A stretch of DNA of 64,000 nucleotides from Leptasterias polaris (GCA_037783415.1 JAZGTN010000095.1:806001-870000), one strand, 5' to 3'. Counted from the stretch's first letter, positions 22,701-35,779 are shown. Numbers and translations are program-made. The notes: generated from the sequence alone by a model not told the origin.

Positions 22701-25542
22701 TTTACGACACAGTTAAAATATAATGTTTTCTGGCCTTTACTGAAATTGATCGTTCTCTGTATAAAATAAAAATTACTCGGCACCTGCCTCATGCACTGGA
22801 CAGCCTCTGTTTGTGTGCTCAAATGCTCGTGTGTTGTTAGGGTGTTTGTTTATTTGTAAGTTTGTTTTCTTGGTGGGTTTGGGGTGGGTTTTTTTTTATT
22901 GCAGGGGTTGCTTTTTTATACTTTTTATTTGTGTAAGCGTGTCTAAACGTTGACACCAATGCCTTTATGAAAGAAGATGGGGGTGACGGATCGAGCTCGT
23001 CCTGTGGGTTCAGTTTTAAGTGAAGAACCAATGAGGACGTCTCTAAAATCCAAATAATGGGACAACACGTAAACGTTCTCAATTTAATGGCTCCACGAAC
23101 ATGAGCACGTCTATACAAATGTTGACACCGAGGACTTTAATAAAAGGGATCTAGTGATTTTACAGACTGTGGATAGGGTATCTGTTTGTGTGTGCGTTTT
23201 TTGTGTTTTTTTTTTTTTCGGGGGGGTCGTTTTTTTCTTTGAATATAATTATGTTTAGATTACCCAAAAACCTATTTTAAAAACTGTATGCAAAGATCAA
23301 ATAATTTATCCCTGCTCAACTTTCAAAAAGGAGGTACAGCAGCTGCAGCTTGTAAAATTTATTTATTGTTATTGTTACTTTTTGACAAACTTTAACAGGG
23401 GGTCGTTCCAAAGGGTTGTTGCAAACCATCGAGGTTAATTTTTAACGGTTTACAAATAACGGTTTCCTGAAAAGGTTGTAGATAAAATCGCACGGTGTTA
23501 AAAAACCAAGTCTTCTTCGAGCAAATTGTCCAGTCCAGTCGACCGTAAACTCTGGAGTTATTTACGCGGGAAACATTTTGCATGCTTTTTACACGCCGTG
23601 AGCGCGGCTTCAGCTGAATTCAAATGAACCGTCTCTTGCTGTAAGCGAATACCGTATCATCCATGCGGCGAACATCATGCATAAAAATTCTCAACACAGT
23701 GCATTACTGATTTATGAGTGCAACAAACTTTCTCATCCTGTTACGTTATCCTCAACATGTACTTATATGTACATTGCAATCAAGCTCTAATGTACATCGC
23801 AATCAAACTTGGATGTATATTCAGAAATCTAGGTCAAAATGTTGTCATTTGCTTGGAGGCCGCAAAATTGGTTTCTTCATATATACTCCATCTTCCCTGG
23901 AAACGGCGGAGAAATCATAAACGAAATTGGCGGAAATTGGATAATGTGCGATTCGGCACGTTCCATTTCTGCCCGTCAGGTTTTGGAAATGCACGTATCC
24001 ATAGCAACACGTCCATCCAAGTTTGCTCAAAGGCCTCCATATTATAACAATATACACAACTAAAGAGATTGTTTTCTCCCTGGTGGTGTTTTTCTTTCTT
24101 TCTCATTCTCTCTCTCTCTTTCTCAGATTTTTTACGCTTTAAATCGAGCAGCAACTCAGGCAAACACACTTTGCTGTAGTTTGAAATATTTCTTACATAC
24201 TTTACAATCAGGGAAGCAGGGGACTTTGTTTACACACGATGACATTTCTTGAATGCAGCCATAGCGACCCTTCCTCTCAGAGAGCAGAAGTCAATTCATC
24301 CTTCCTCTTTTTTCAATCCCCAGACATTTTAAAAAGCAGCATTTGTAAGGGAATCTCGCAGCAATTTGGGCACAGCATGTCATGGAGGATATTTTGTGTT
24401 TTCGTGCTTCCATTTTGAGAACATTGTTTATTATTATGTTCTGCGTGCTTATCCAACAGAAATTCCACTATCCACATTCAATTCGAATATTAAAATGATA
24501 ATCGTATGGAATTGACTACATTGTGTGTCCTCCCAACTGTTCTAGCTGATATGTCTTACATTAAACAATCCTTGAACTGTTATTCTCCTTGATTCTCAAT
24601 TTTATTTAAAGAAAATCCCGTGTTGGTTTATTCAACTCATTAAGTTGCTTTTCCCGTATCGAGTGAATTGAAATGATTTTCCGTGTCATGCAAGGAATCT
24701 GGACTATCTAATAGTTTGTAGCAGCATCCTGTTTTAATTAAGGGGAACAATACAGATATAGGCCTAATGTCCGTTGTATGAACTAATATTTGTATAGATC
24801 AAGCACCAGTCATAAACCTAAACACCATTGTTGGAATAAAATATGTTATATTCATAATTATGGGTGTTTCCGTGGGGGGATAATAACATTCCAACACAAA
24901 TTCGTAGACCACAAACATGATTGCAGCAGTGTCATCAAGGTTTATTACTGAGCTAATTTAATTTAAACATGCTCGGCAAAGAAATGCTTTCCTTCGTATG
25001 AACGAGAATTCACTTCTATAAAATAGCCGTTCTTGTACAAACTCTTGGTGGCGCCCTGTATTGCAAACCATTTTGTGAAGGGTGCACCACACTAAAATAA
25101 CATTTCCATAGCAACCAATGCTTAATGCTAAATATTCACAAATACTCACAAAATACCAGCCTTTCAGCCGCTTGAAAACCAATCAAATTCCGTCTTTGTA
25201 CAACTAAACTTCAGAGTTCTTTTCAATTTTTGGCTGGTCATCCGTTGGGAATTTTTGCTAACTACCCCAGAAAGTAATACACCAAAATTCATTTGCTTTT
25301 CCCCAAATTGACTTGCTGCAAGTTTTCATTAAGCATCCCTCCACTTCCCAAGCCAAACAGGACTAACTCTAAAGCCTAAATTTATCAATTCTCCTCAAAA
25401 GTTCGAGAACGTACAGAACCTCCAGGTACAGAATCTCCAACTTGTCATAAATACACAACCTATTAATTGCATGACCTCCCCCCCAAAAAACAATTTAAAA
25501 AAATAAAAATAACAAATTGTGGTTTTACAAATCATGACAATA

Positions 25543-25698
25543 GATCGATCCATTAAGCCCCGCCTTCTTACAAGTTGACCAATCACAGCCGCGAAACCCG
25601 ATCACCATTAGTGCAAAGATCACCAAACGGCTCAAATGGTGATCAGATTTCGCGGTTGTGATTGGTCAATGAGAAATGGGCGTGACTTAATGGATCGG
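25543..25698. mobile_element. Short palindromic MITE
   Basis: The left half (GATCCATTAAG, then TTGACCAATCACAGCCGCGAAA, then CGATCACCA) is mirrored by TGGTGATCA, TTTCGCGGTTGTGATTGGTCAA and CTTAATGGATC. The total is about 156 bp with a central spacer of roughly 30 bp. Confidence 0.78.
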
Positions 25699-26039
25699 TG
25701 TATTAGTTTGGAGCACGAATTTGCCTATATTAGTGTAGTACACCCTGAATTGTGCCTGGAATAATGGCTTAGGCAGATGCTACCACCAGATCAACGAAAT
25801 GTCATTATATAATTTGTTGCCAATGCCACCATCGGTCGTTGCTGTAGCCAATTAGCTGCGTGATTCAAACGCATATTGATAGATGAATGCTCAACAGTCA
25901 AACTCTTGGTGGCGCCAGTGTTTTTCTTATAATGACGGCAATGGTTTGAAAATGTTTGTAATCGAAAACCGGAGGGTTTGACAATGTAACCCTCTGTGTA
26001 TAATTTAAAGTAATGCATTCCGTTACAACAAACGTGAGT

Positions 26040-26172
26040 CAGACTGTTCCGGTCCCCATACGGTAAACAGGGGCTGAATTCAAAAGACGGCGCTATCAGA
26101 CGTAATTTCTACACCTTTCGCCGTATGGGGGACAGAATCTACGGGGGGGGGGGGGGGGGGGCGGGGACACAG
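26040..26172 (-). repeat. Copy of the poly-C-containing repeat family 4
   Basis: On the minus strand it reads GATTCTGTCCCCCATACGGCGAA and then GCGCCGTCTTTTGAATTCAG, the same order as at 43020-43290 and 45890-46172. It includes a G-homopolymer of about 20 bp on the plus strand. Confidence 0.65.
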
Positions 26173-26514
26173 AATCCCCTGCCTCACTGGCCATACCAGA
26201 CTTTGGTTGGTCAGTTGGCTTTGAATGCGGAGAACAATTTGGTTACTTGGCTGTCTTTGTGTTCACGCAGCAAGCTGTACTAGACACGATAATGTTCAGC
26301 TTTCACAAACAAAACTGAATACATTCTTTTGAGAAAAGTACTCCACTGGCGCTTTGTAGAGCCTACTTTTCAAAAGTGGTTATTTTCATGTACGTGCTGT
26401 TCTTACATTACTCAGTCCAACCTTGACTGCTTGTGATACTTCAAACTTCACCAGCCTATAAAACTCATCTTTTTTATCAATTAAAAGGGCTATTTCTCTC
26501 TCATTTCTTGACAG

Positions 26515-26603
26515 GCTACTTGGAGATGATGAAGACAATGTAGACTCGTGCATAGCAGATTATTTAGCGAATGGAGACGCACATTCCATGGAACATTTAC
26601 CTG
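26515..26603 (+). CDS. CBARP: CBARP-like gene, small acidic cytoplasmic exon
   Basis: Bounded by CTTGACAG and CCTG|GTAAGT, 89 bp. G at 26515 completes Arg, and 29 codons follow (LLGDDEDNVDSCIADYLANG and then DAHSMEHLP). The final G joins AT at 28255 to make Asp. The YLANGD segment resembles the YLDNGT motif I recall from mammalian CBARP just after the helix, which supports orthology beyond splice phase alone. Confidence 0.8.
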
Positions 26604-28254
26604 GTAAGTTTGTCCGTCTTCTTGACGCACAGTTTAACCTTCAACTGTTAGCTTTATTTCTCCAATGCACACACGCGTATAAACGGAGGTAACCACTCAC
26701 ATTGTACACTGGCCTTCGTTCCTATTTACTTAGCAATTTATTAAAACAATAAGGACTCAGTTTAACGGCGCATTGTGTGTCTGTGTGATAACCTAACTGA
26801 ACAGTAATTGCAGCACTATAATAGATCACCATCGCAGGCAAACTATGCAAGCAGAAACAGTCAGCCCGCCAGCTAAATACACCGACTGTAACTTATAGTT
26901 TGCTATTTTATAAGCAGTACCTTTTGCAAATTAGTTTTATGAGACTATATTATTAAAGCACCTAATTTTATAATTGTGGTAAGCAGAAAAATGTACTCAG
27001 CAAGTTTATTCCCTAAGCAAATAAAACCAGTTCATAAAACAAATAGTGGGGTGCCCCCCAGTTACAGCAATGTGAATTTCATTCAATGAACTTTCAGAGA
27101 TTGAACCCATTTCCGTCGGCAGGCGTAATTATTACAGATGCAGTTTGTGGCAACCTTCAAATGCCATTCTATTGTTCCCCTTTTTAGTGAATTTCTCCCT
27201 GTGGTACAACTTGAACAAAGAAAACCTCGTAGCATTGTTCCATTGTGACTAGTGGCTTCGAAAGAAAACTCGCATTAAATTTTCGCCGCCAATATTAGTT
27301 GTGCATAAGGAATAAATTATTCACATTAGAATGTGTACCTATCATGAATAATACGCCACCAGATTGTTTTAGTCAAAAGTTGCAAAGCTTCATTTTAGTG
27401 TATTTTTTATTATTTTTGTTACGGCTTTCCAATGGCATTGAAAGCGTTACTTTTTATTCAAAAAGTTTCCTTGTTGTATTTAGATACAGTGAGGCTCACA
27501 CATTCCATTCATGTTCATATATTCATATTTTGTAAAATCTAAAAAGTTATATAATTCAAGCCACGGCACCTGCCGGATATTAATGTGTTGCAGCTTTTCT
27601 CACATTTTGATGTTTTATATTAAGATATAATTATTTAAATGCATTCTACTGAAGTTTTCCTCTGATTGCAATGCTGTTCATGTTTAATGTTTTACAGGGT
27701 TAAGGCATTTTTCTTCCAATAAATGCGGCGCTATTTCATTCAATTGTCCGTGACGCGAACTGTTTGTTGTGTTGTTGAAAGTTTGTAGGCCTGTTAAGAT
27801 GTGACTTTCGCAGTTAACAAATTCTCAGTACATCGTTCTTGGTCTTTCTTCTAGTTAATCTAAACTAATTTAGCCTGAACAAAACTGACCTATACTTACT
27901 TTTGTACGTAAAGAAATAATGTTAGGGATTATTATTGCATAATATGCATGAACTACGGAGCTCTGGATATGCCATTCGACAAGTTGAGATCCTGACATAA
28001 TTATCTCCGGATGACGACATCCTAAACGCAAATAAGTCAACATACCGAGATAATTGTGTCAGGATCTCAACAAGTTGGATGGAATTTCTAGAGCTCCATA
28101 AGAAACATAAATTGAGGTGAATTCGGTTATTTGGGTTTATGTTTTTTTCCTTTTTATCTTTCAAATAACCAGTTTGTTTTTTGTTTGTTTTTCTTTCCGA
28201 GTTTTTAGTTTCCTAAGTTGTAAACAACTCCATGTTTTCTCTCTTTGATTTTAG
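26604..28254 (+). other. Intron of the CBARP-like gene
   Basis: GTAAGT to TTTGATTTTAG, 1.65 kb. Apart from the MITE at 27958-28098 and a decayed family 3 fragment near 26970-27085, I see only AT-rich unique sequence. Confidence 0.75.
27958..28098. mobile_element. Short palindromic MITE
   Basis: GGAGCTCTGGA, then CGACAAGTTGAGATCCTGAC and ATAATTATCTC, are mirrored by GAGATAATT, GTCAGGATCTCAACAAGTTG and CTAGAGCTCC. The total is about 141 bp. It sits 157 bp upstream of the next exon. Confidence 0.78.
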
Positions 28255-28417
28255 ATATTCCTGAGGAAGACCCACAGATAGCAGGAGAAGCAGAAACCAC
28301 TACAGCGGACTTTGAGACAGACCGAGCATCAGATGCCGAAAAATCACCCGTATCCCCACGGCGGGTTTCCTTCCAAGTCGTTCCCATCAAACAGAAACAG
28401 GCCAAGTATGTCCGCAG
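28255..28417 (+). CDS. CBARP: CBARP-like gene, exon with RRVSF motif
   Basis: Bounded by GATTTTAG and CGCAG|GTAGGC, 163 bp. It encodes DIPEEDPQIAGEAETTTADF, then ETDRASDAEKSPVSPRRVSF and ends KQAKYVR, with an Arg codon completed by A at 28611. The order acidic stretch, serine-rich run, RRVSF, then (next exon) EGDFHHLK is the same as in mammalian CBARP as I recall it. RRVS is also a basophilic-kinase-type site, which suggests but does not prove phosphorylation. Confidence 0.85.
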
Positions 28418-28610
28418 GTAGGCACGGTTACTCGTGTTTCAATAAAAGTTAAATGTTGTGTTTGTTTGTAGTGTCTAAGTTCTCTATAAAAAATTAAGAT
28501 AAAAAGGCTCAGTTGTTTCAATAAGCCCACCTGAGACACTCAGACTTGAATGCGAATTGTCCTTTGTGAAGTACACTATAACTTTAATTTGTTTGTTTTA
28601 TTTCCAACAG

Positions 28611-31600
28611 ATTTACGGAGGGAGATTTTCATCACTTGAAGATGTCTCGTATAAAACCATCCGGTGACTCCATGAAGGCCTTCTCTCTGGATTATGACTG
28701 TCACCGGAACGTAGAGCACCGGAACCATTCCCCAGGGCGCAGTGCCCGGACCAGCCTACCCACGCCAGATGATCTACAATGGCAGAAGCCACTCGGTGCT
28801 GATGTACTCCTTCAACCTCGTGGCATGACCGTGAAGGCCCAGGTGCACATCCAACCCACGGATGAAAACAATGGCGACGACCCGGAAATTAGGTCCCGGG
28901 ACACCTCCCCGGGTGGGCAACCGCGTCTTCATGTGCCGACACATTTGCAACTTCGCTCATCACCACGAAAGAGTCGAGAGAAGGCCGGTGAAGATAGTGA
29001 GTCAAAAGGGTTCGTGCCCATACCGCCAGAGAACGCTGCCGGGTTTGCCGAACCCATCGGCAGCATTGGCTCCGAGGGATCTGGCCTAGGGAAGACTAAC
29101 ACCAAAGGACAGCGCCGTGGTCCTGGTGGCGCTCTGAGATTCCATCCTCCTCCCCAAATTGAAATCTGTGAGAAACCCACCCCAGACCAGGAGAGACGAA
29201 CAGGAGACTATCGAGAATTGTGGCAACTTCGTACAACACTAGAAATGGAAGATACTGGGAGCTTAAGTTCTGAACCTGATATTGTTATCCCGGTTGAGGA
29301 GGTGAAATCAGAGGCGTCTGCACCGGAGGGTGACGGTGACGGCCAATATCTTGAGCCAAGTGACTCTGCCTTGTCGCCTACAGACACGTCAGCGGCAGAG
29401 GCCGATGATGGCAAGAACAGACTCACAGTTGTGCAGAGGTACAAGTTCAACACGCACGGCAAGAATGACAGCTTCGAGCAGATGTTCAGTAGTATCAGTA
29501 CCGAGGAGTCAGACACCTCTGAGCGGAGCAAAGGAGGTGATAGCTCAGGCAAGGACAGTGCTAGTAAGCTTAAACAAATGCAGGCTGACAGTGGCTACAC
29601 GTCTATAGAACATAAGAATGAGGTCTCTGAACAGCAGAAGCGATACCTGTTCGCCTCTGCTGACAGAGACAGCACAAGTTTAGAGAGTTGTGCTCCAGCA
29701 CTGTCGAGCGAGAGCAGCCCGATAGGAGAAAGACCAGCATCATCCGGAACAGACAGCGCAGTTCTTACTGAGAGTGGCAAAGAGGAGCCATTGCCTAATA
29801 TACACGGAGTCCGGAGGAGAGGCGACCGGCGGACAGCCTCGACAAAACGACGGGAGTTTATAGCAGAGAAAGGAGAAGCTATCTTCGGTAGCTTCAGCTT
29901 CCCTGAGGAGGAAAGCGAGGCGGACTCCCAGACCATTACGGGCTCGGTATCTGCAAGTGAAAAGTCTATCGGTATAGCTTCAGACTCTCAGGGTGATTCC
30001 CCGGAACGATTGCGCGGTGCAAATCGAGTTGGTCGAATTTTTCGTATCCAGGGAGAGAATCGACTACGATTTTACCCAAAGGGGAGAGACTATAGTATCG
30101 ACGAGAAAACTGACGCCCTATTTAAAGAGTTCATGCGATCGGATGCCTTGTTTAATGCGCCCTCATCGAGGCGTAGCCGTCCACCTCGTGGGCGCAGGCT
30201 TCAGTTGCACCACAAGCAACACAGTGACTCAGTTGTTGAGCCTACTCGTAAAATGGAAGTGCCATCAACATCTGATGGTAGAAGTGCTAGTTTTGATCAC
30301 CGAGGGGAATCGGCTAAGGAAAGGCTAACCCATCTTCTGCCCGGAAACAGCTCAGGTCGTAAACTCAGCCCTCAGGACAGTTTAGAAGAGGAATACCTTC
30401 GCAAAGAAAGCAACAAAATTTGGGGTCAGGGTCAACCACCACCACGGAAACGTGACCCTGAGGATAAACCGTCCAGAGATCACGAACCTCCGCCAGGCCG
30501 ACACGAACACATGGACGAAGCCAGGGGATCTGCGCAGGTTTCGCAGAGACTCGACCTCGAGGATGTGTCCTGCCGACCAAGCGCCTTCCGTTGTGTCAAA
30601 AAATCTCCCAAACTAAAAAGATCGCATACCTCCATGGGCACCGAGGACGATGGCTTGCTGGATAAGCCACGTGCTCACGACGAACAGGCCCCACTGTCGA
30701 AGGGGAAAATCGTATCCCAGACAACGTTGGTCCGACCTACAGCAATCCATCCGAAGGAAAGTCTGCCGAGTAGCCACGGCGGTGCGGGTCACCGTGAGTG
30801 TTCGCGAATCGGTGGACACCACTCTTCAAAGGGAGATTTAAGAGATGACGGGTACAGGCACCGCGAGCCCCACCCCTCCGGTGGCAGCGAACCGCATATA
30901 CACCGGCGAGGTAGGAGTCCCGGGCGTGACAGAAGCCCCTGGAGATCACCTCAAACACCCACTGCTACCCACTCTCAAGAGGGTGAAAGAGAGTGCTCGG
31001 ATAGGAGGGCTAAGTCCCCTCTGAGGATGCACAGTGCTGGTAGTAGCCAAGGCAGTGCTGAGTGGAGTGACGACAGAGGCTTCCTAGGCGTGCCACCCAA
31101 AGAACACCTCGACAGGCCGCACAGTGCCTCTTCGCTTCTAAGACTTCAACGCGAGGCCGCTTCGCCTCAGTTTGAGAGACATTACAGCGATGAGACGTAC
31201 GACGCACCACGGCGCAATCGTAGCATAGATTACGATAGTAAATACGAGGGTGAACGTGACCACAGAGGCTCATCGGGTCGCCTCCACCCTCTACGCTATC
31301 CCCCCGGTAAGCACATTAGACCCACAACTGTTAGAACCAGCTCAGAGACCAATATTTTAGAAACAAGGGATGGGCATAAGATGAACCGAGCTCACGACCT
31401 CCGGCGGCAACACTACGGCAGAGCCCACAGCGCCCTCGACGTCTTTGCCGGTAACAAGCTTCCTCCGAAGGAACCTTTCAAGCAGAGACCCACACCGGAG
31501 AGACTTTCTGTCAGGTCAATGACCATAGACTCGCCAAGTAGTCCCAATGCGGCCTCCAAGGAGCGGAGGCACCCACTAGACGTTCTGAAAGATGAACGAA

Positions 31601-31785
31601 AGCATCCCCTGGAGGGTCTACGTGAAGACAGGAGGTATCATTTGGATCCCCAGAAGGAGGAGCGTAAACATCCGTTAGACTGTCTTAAGGATGATCGAAA
31701 ATCCTTCAAGGAGGAGAGAAAGCATCCCTTAGAAGGATACAAGGAGAAGTATAAAGACAGCAAAGCAGCTCCTCTACGATGGTGA
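28611..31785 (+). CDS. CBARP: CBARP-like gene, large 3' coding exon (cytoplasmic tail)
   Basis: This is the orthologue of CBARP (BARP), known in mammals as a single-pass membrane protein that binds voltage-gated calcium channel beta subunits and dampens channel activity. The exon starts after TTTCCAACAG and ends with TGA at 31783. Counting from the transmembrane exon, conserved blocks are EGDFHHLK (about 181-188), DYRELWQLRTTLEM (about 377-390), ADSGYTSIE (about 503-511) and RDYSIDEKTDALFKEFMR (about 671-688). Between them the tail is Ser-, Arg- and His-rich and apparently disordered. Residues 1162-1230 form about five charged repeats of the type ERKHPLDxLKD. The 1,235 visible residues exceed the roughly 700 of mammals, mostly through this C-terminal half. 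The frame has no stops, and ATG codons inside the exon are not starts because the upstream exons splice in phase. Confidence 0.88.
31561..31770 (+). repeat. In-frame charged repeat at the C-terminus of the CBARP-like protein
   Basis: About five imperfect units of 12-15 residues share RKHPLD or RKHPLE followed by two to four residues and a Lys/Arg-Asp/Glu pair. They lie just before the stop codon. DNA-level identity between units is only partial, so the expansion is not brand new. Function unknown; coiled-coil or charged-helix formation is possible. Confidence 0.8.
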
Positions 31786-32215
31786 GGATAGGTACTGTCT
31801 TACAATGTAGTGTGGCTGAAACTAGGTGGTTAAAGACAATAAAAGGTAAATAATTAATGAGGTATTTGTTATTGTAAATATATTTGATGAAGCATATAGT
31901 ACAGTGCTGTGCCCAGTGGAAAGGGGAATAAAAATGATGTATTGTGAACACATTCAGGATTTGAGGGGAGGGGGAGAAAAAGGGAAGCACATGAAAACTG
32001 AAAATCACCGTACACAAGGGGATATTTCGTTTTTATAGCTGTTCCCGTAGAAAATTGTTTATACATGTAGTAAATTCGGCACCCACGTAACGTTGGTGCT
32101 ATTTCTAATGCACGTATCGGCTGATGAACACGATTGTGTAAAATTCTTCTTAATGACATTGTGCTTGTGTACATACAGATTTTTTTATATGCCTTATTTG
32201 GAAATAAAGTTGTAT
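31786..32215 (+). terminator. 3' UTR and polyadenylation signals of the CBARP-like gene
   Basis: AATAAA occurs at 31838-31843, 31927-31932 and 32203-32208. The last one is followed by a T- and G-rich stretch and is the best candidate for the main 3' end. Alternative short 3' UTRs are possible. Confidence 0.55.
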
Positions 32216-34640
32216 TAAAATTTAAGCCTCCTTGAAGAGGGGTATATAATGAACGTTCTGTGCGACAAGTTGAAGAGTGTTATAGATTGCACGCAGTATA
32301 AGGTGTCCCTTCCAAAATGATACTTGGTGTTGGTAACTTCATTAGTTTGAAATCAAGACTATTAATCTTCGCCATGCACTTCCTTGCCATTTTGTAAATA
32401 TATCTCTGTAAATATCTCTCAGATGGTCTGGGTATCGAAAGAGTTGGTGTGTTCAATTCAAATTAATGTAGTGTTTTAAGTGTCAGAAACCTTGATACCT
32501 CTAAAACAACAAAAATAGTTCTTTTTGTTCTGAAAATCTAAACCCGGAAAGGGCACAACAATTGTGTCTATATATTTTCAAATTTGAGCAGCCGTTCCTG
32601 GCGAAGCTATCAAAAAGATAGAAAGTATCTTCAACATCTTTGATCTGTTTAAAAAATAATCCAATAAAACCATCGGTGACTTTCATTTGATGCATTCAAA
32701 AGCAAACTAGTGTCGGATTTGGGGGGCGAACACCTTGTAGTTCTGCAAGTGGACTGTAGATAAACATTTGTAAATTCAAATTATGACAACTCGATTTCTA
32801 ATTATCTTATAGTTATAACATGTACTTTGCACTTGCATCTTGTAATTCACTTTACTGCAGCTTTTTTAAGAATGTAGGTTTACTTGTAAAAAATAAATCT
32901 ACGTGTGTAATAATAATGATGATTTAATAATAATAATAGAAACAATTTTTTTTACATTAGGAAGACTAATAGGAATTTGTCGTACAGATATGTTGTATAT
33001 TAGACAATCTTATTTCACAAAAACGAAGATTTTTCCCGAACTGCTACGGAAAACGTCCGATGCCTAATTCGTTAAATAACGGGCAGTTGGAATCAACGAA
33101 AGTGCCCGGCAATGTACACAGTGTAGACCAATCTTGCGTCAACGCTAATTGTATATCTGCGTTTAAAAGGGCTAAAAAGGTATCCAACCGAATCTGATCA
33201 GAAATTAACATTTAGAATTTGTCAATAAATAACTAAGTTTTTTCAAACAGTACTTTTCCAAAAATTTGAAATGTTTTGCCTTCATTTTGAAAAAAAATAA
33301 TTAAACTTTTCAAACTAACAGAAACAACACGCCATTAGGCCGCACTTGTCATAAGTGTTGACTTCTAATGTTTGCTTAGTTCTAAAAAGCAGAAATAACT
33401 ATAAAGTAGAGACGATCAGGGAACTTGCCAGTAAAATTGACATAATGTTTTGGCAGTTAGCCTGTCTCTGCTCAGCATGGTTTTGCTATTATACAGCAAT
33501 CCTTCACCGATCTTGAACTCTTGGTGGCAGCAGATACGCCTCCATTATTGCGGTGGTACCTGGGTGGTTTAAGCGATTTGCAAAGTATTGTCCAGTATAC
33601 GAGATAACAGTACAACAGGTTTCTGTATATATTTGGCTCAAAGGTGCAATGGACAACGGTGCAATGTAGCTTGAAATTCCTGTAATAAAAACGTCGAAAT
33701 AAAAAATCATTCTATTCTACTTTTGTAAATACACAGAAAACAAAGAGGAGTGAGCGAGAAAGAGTGTGAACTAAAGAGAGAATTATTTTATGTACACAAT
33801 GTGTACCTTACGTGCCGAAACTTTCACACTGTAAACATATAACTATTTTACTACTGTTTCTGATGACATGCCTTGTATATACAGTATGGATCTGTGAAAT
33901 GCAAAAAAACGTAAAGATGCTGCAAATTTGCAAAGATTGTGACTTGATAGAGTTATTGTAGTTCTTTCTACAGTTAAAAACGAAACTGAGCAAAGTTTAA
34001 AAGACATTTGTAAAGAAGCTGCTCCGAACTTCTGTTCAATTCGTGACCTTTCATCGTTCTTAGCGTAGTGTATTTAATGTAATTTGGTATGAAAAAACAG
34101 TTATGTTGTCACCTTTATAAAAAAAACTTCCTTTTTAGATTATTACTATTGTAGTCAGTTATGACGTCACGGGGAAAGGGAACTCCAAAATTGAAATACG
34201 CATGCACCATACTATAGACTGGTGCCTGTAAGAAGTGACGGGTTGCTTCATTGAGGATTTCATTATGCTCTCTAGGAACCAGACCAAGATGGCCTTAACT
34301 TGTTTCAACAAGAAGACGGTGATTACTATTATATGGGGATATCGCTTGAATATCACCATAAAAATAAACGTACACTTGTATTATTAGTTCACTATAGAAA
34401 TTAAAAGGTAGACTGGAAATGAATTTCATTAGTTAGTTTTCGAGACACCGAGCAAAGCACATCAATTTCAACACAAAAGATGGCCACTTTCTGGTAGTGT
34501 TTTACAATTCTGTTCACAGAACGTTTTTGCAATTTTCAGATCGAGTGGTGAATTCTCGTCACTTTGCACAAGCCTTAGTAAAATTTGTTTCGATGTGAAC
34601 TGAAAGACACGGAATATTAATTAGGACGCGGTTCGGAGAA

Positions 34641-34818
34641 CTGCATAAGCAGAAAATGTTGCTTTAAAATATTCTGCTTAGTACAACTAAGGCAGGATAC
34701 CAATGAAGATCGCACCTATGACATGGTATTTTGGCTGGTACCCTTATTCCGGTAAGGAAAACAATTTTTGGTGAGATACTTTTTGTGCTTAATTGAGCAG
34801 TTCTATGACATTGGGCCC
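34641..34818. mobile_element. MITE, family 3, second copy
   Basis: It shares with 14474-14667 the blocks GGTATTTTGGCTGGTA and TTGTGCTTA and the end ATTGGGCCC. The left terminus (CTGCATAAGCAGAAAATG) is partly decayed. Confidence 0.65.
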
Positions 34819-35779
34819 CGGTCACCGGCGAAAACGCCATCGTAAAAATGTACATTGGTTGCACGATAACGAAGGTTTTGCACAGGGAAGATACTAATTG
34901 GTATTGCTCTCTTTCTGTCTCTCCCCTATGCAATAAAACAAATTTAAAAATTAAACAAGTTTGTTTCACAGAATCATGCGAGCAACCATTTCCGTCTGAT
35001 CTAGATGGTCCCCTTCTTCACTGGACAGCTCTATGAAAGAGTGCACCAGTTATATGAAACAGTGCTGTTTATTACGTCAAGAAACGATGGCTGTTTGCAC
35101 ATTGTCCACGGAATCAAGTTGATTGATAATATCTACAGTTTTAACAAGGTTAATGACTAAAACAAACAGCCGTTATGGCGTTGTTACCTCATTCAAATGA
35201 CGTTTATAAAAACAAACATTCGAGGAACGAGGACAGGGCAGGCTAGTCGCTGAGAAGACAAATAAATATTATACGGTACTTGGAAGAAACGGGTCCCGTA
35301 AAATAAAAACAGTCCAATAATTCACAATTGGATAAATTAAGGTTGTAGACAAGGTGCAGGCTACCACTAACCCAAACCAACATTTAAAAAATGGTTAATT
35401 TTAGAAATCATACCATGCCCTTTCAGTATGTTTTAAGAAAAAGGTCAAAGGAAACATATTACTTTACATTCCATGTTCTTAGGTTTTAAAATGCAATATT
35501 CATATTAAGTTCTCTATTTTAATTTTAATTTTATTTTATTTTGTATTACGTGTCATTAAACCCGGAACATGTATTATCACTTTCACGTGATGTTTGCTAT
35601 TGTGTTTATGAGAGTAGTTCAAAGTTTAGCCAAAATAGGAGTTGATATCACCCTACCGCCATCTTTTGTCGTGTTCACTGTGTACAATAATCAATGTTCT
35701 TATTGTATGATAAAAGGACCAGACTAGTGTGTTTAGTATTTAAGGACTGGAGCTGAAGGGCTGTAACCAAGGCAACATG

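Larger units (their letters stand above)
11470..26514 (+). other. Large intron (15 kb) of the CBARP-like gene
   Basis: Bounded by GTTAGT and TTTCTTGACAG. The separately listed contents are MITEs, a hairpin element, a 5'-truncated LINE and a TATA-like promoter candidate. It also holds long homopolymers (C at about 20511-20528, G at about 26143-26162) and a CpG- and CRE-containing patch near 22000-22290. Between these I find only short frames without family resemblance. Confidence 0.7.

Noticed and set aside
24120..24250. Pyrimidine tract and CAG followed by 41 open codons
   Set aside because: The flanking CBARP exons already join in phase without it, and no donor closes it convincingly.
28929..31273. 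Several frames opposite and out of phase with the large CBARP exon
   Set aside because: The sense frame is open for 1,058 codons with conserved motifs; the others are shadows.
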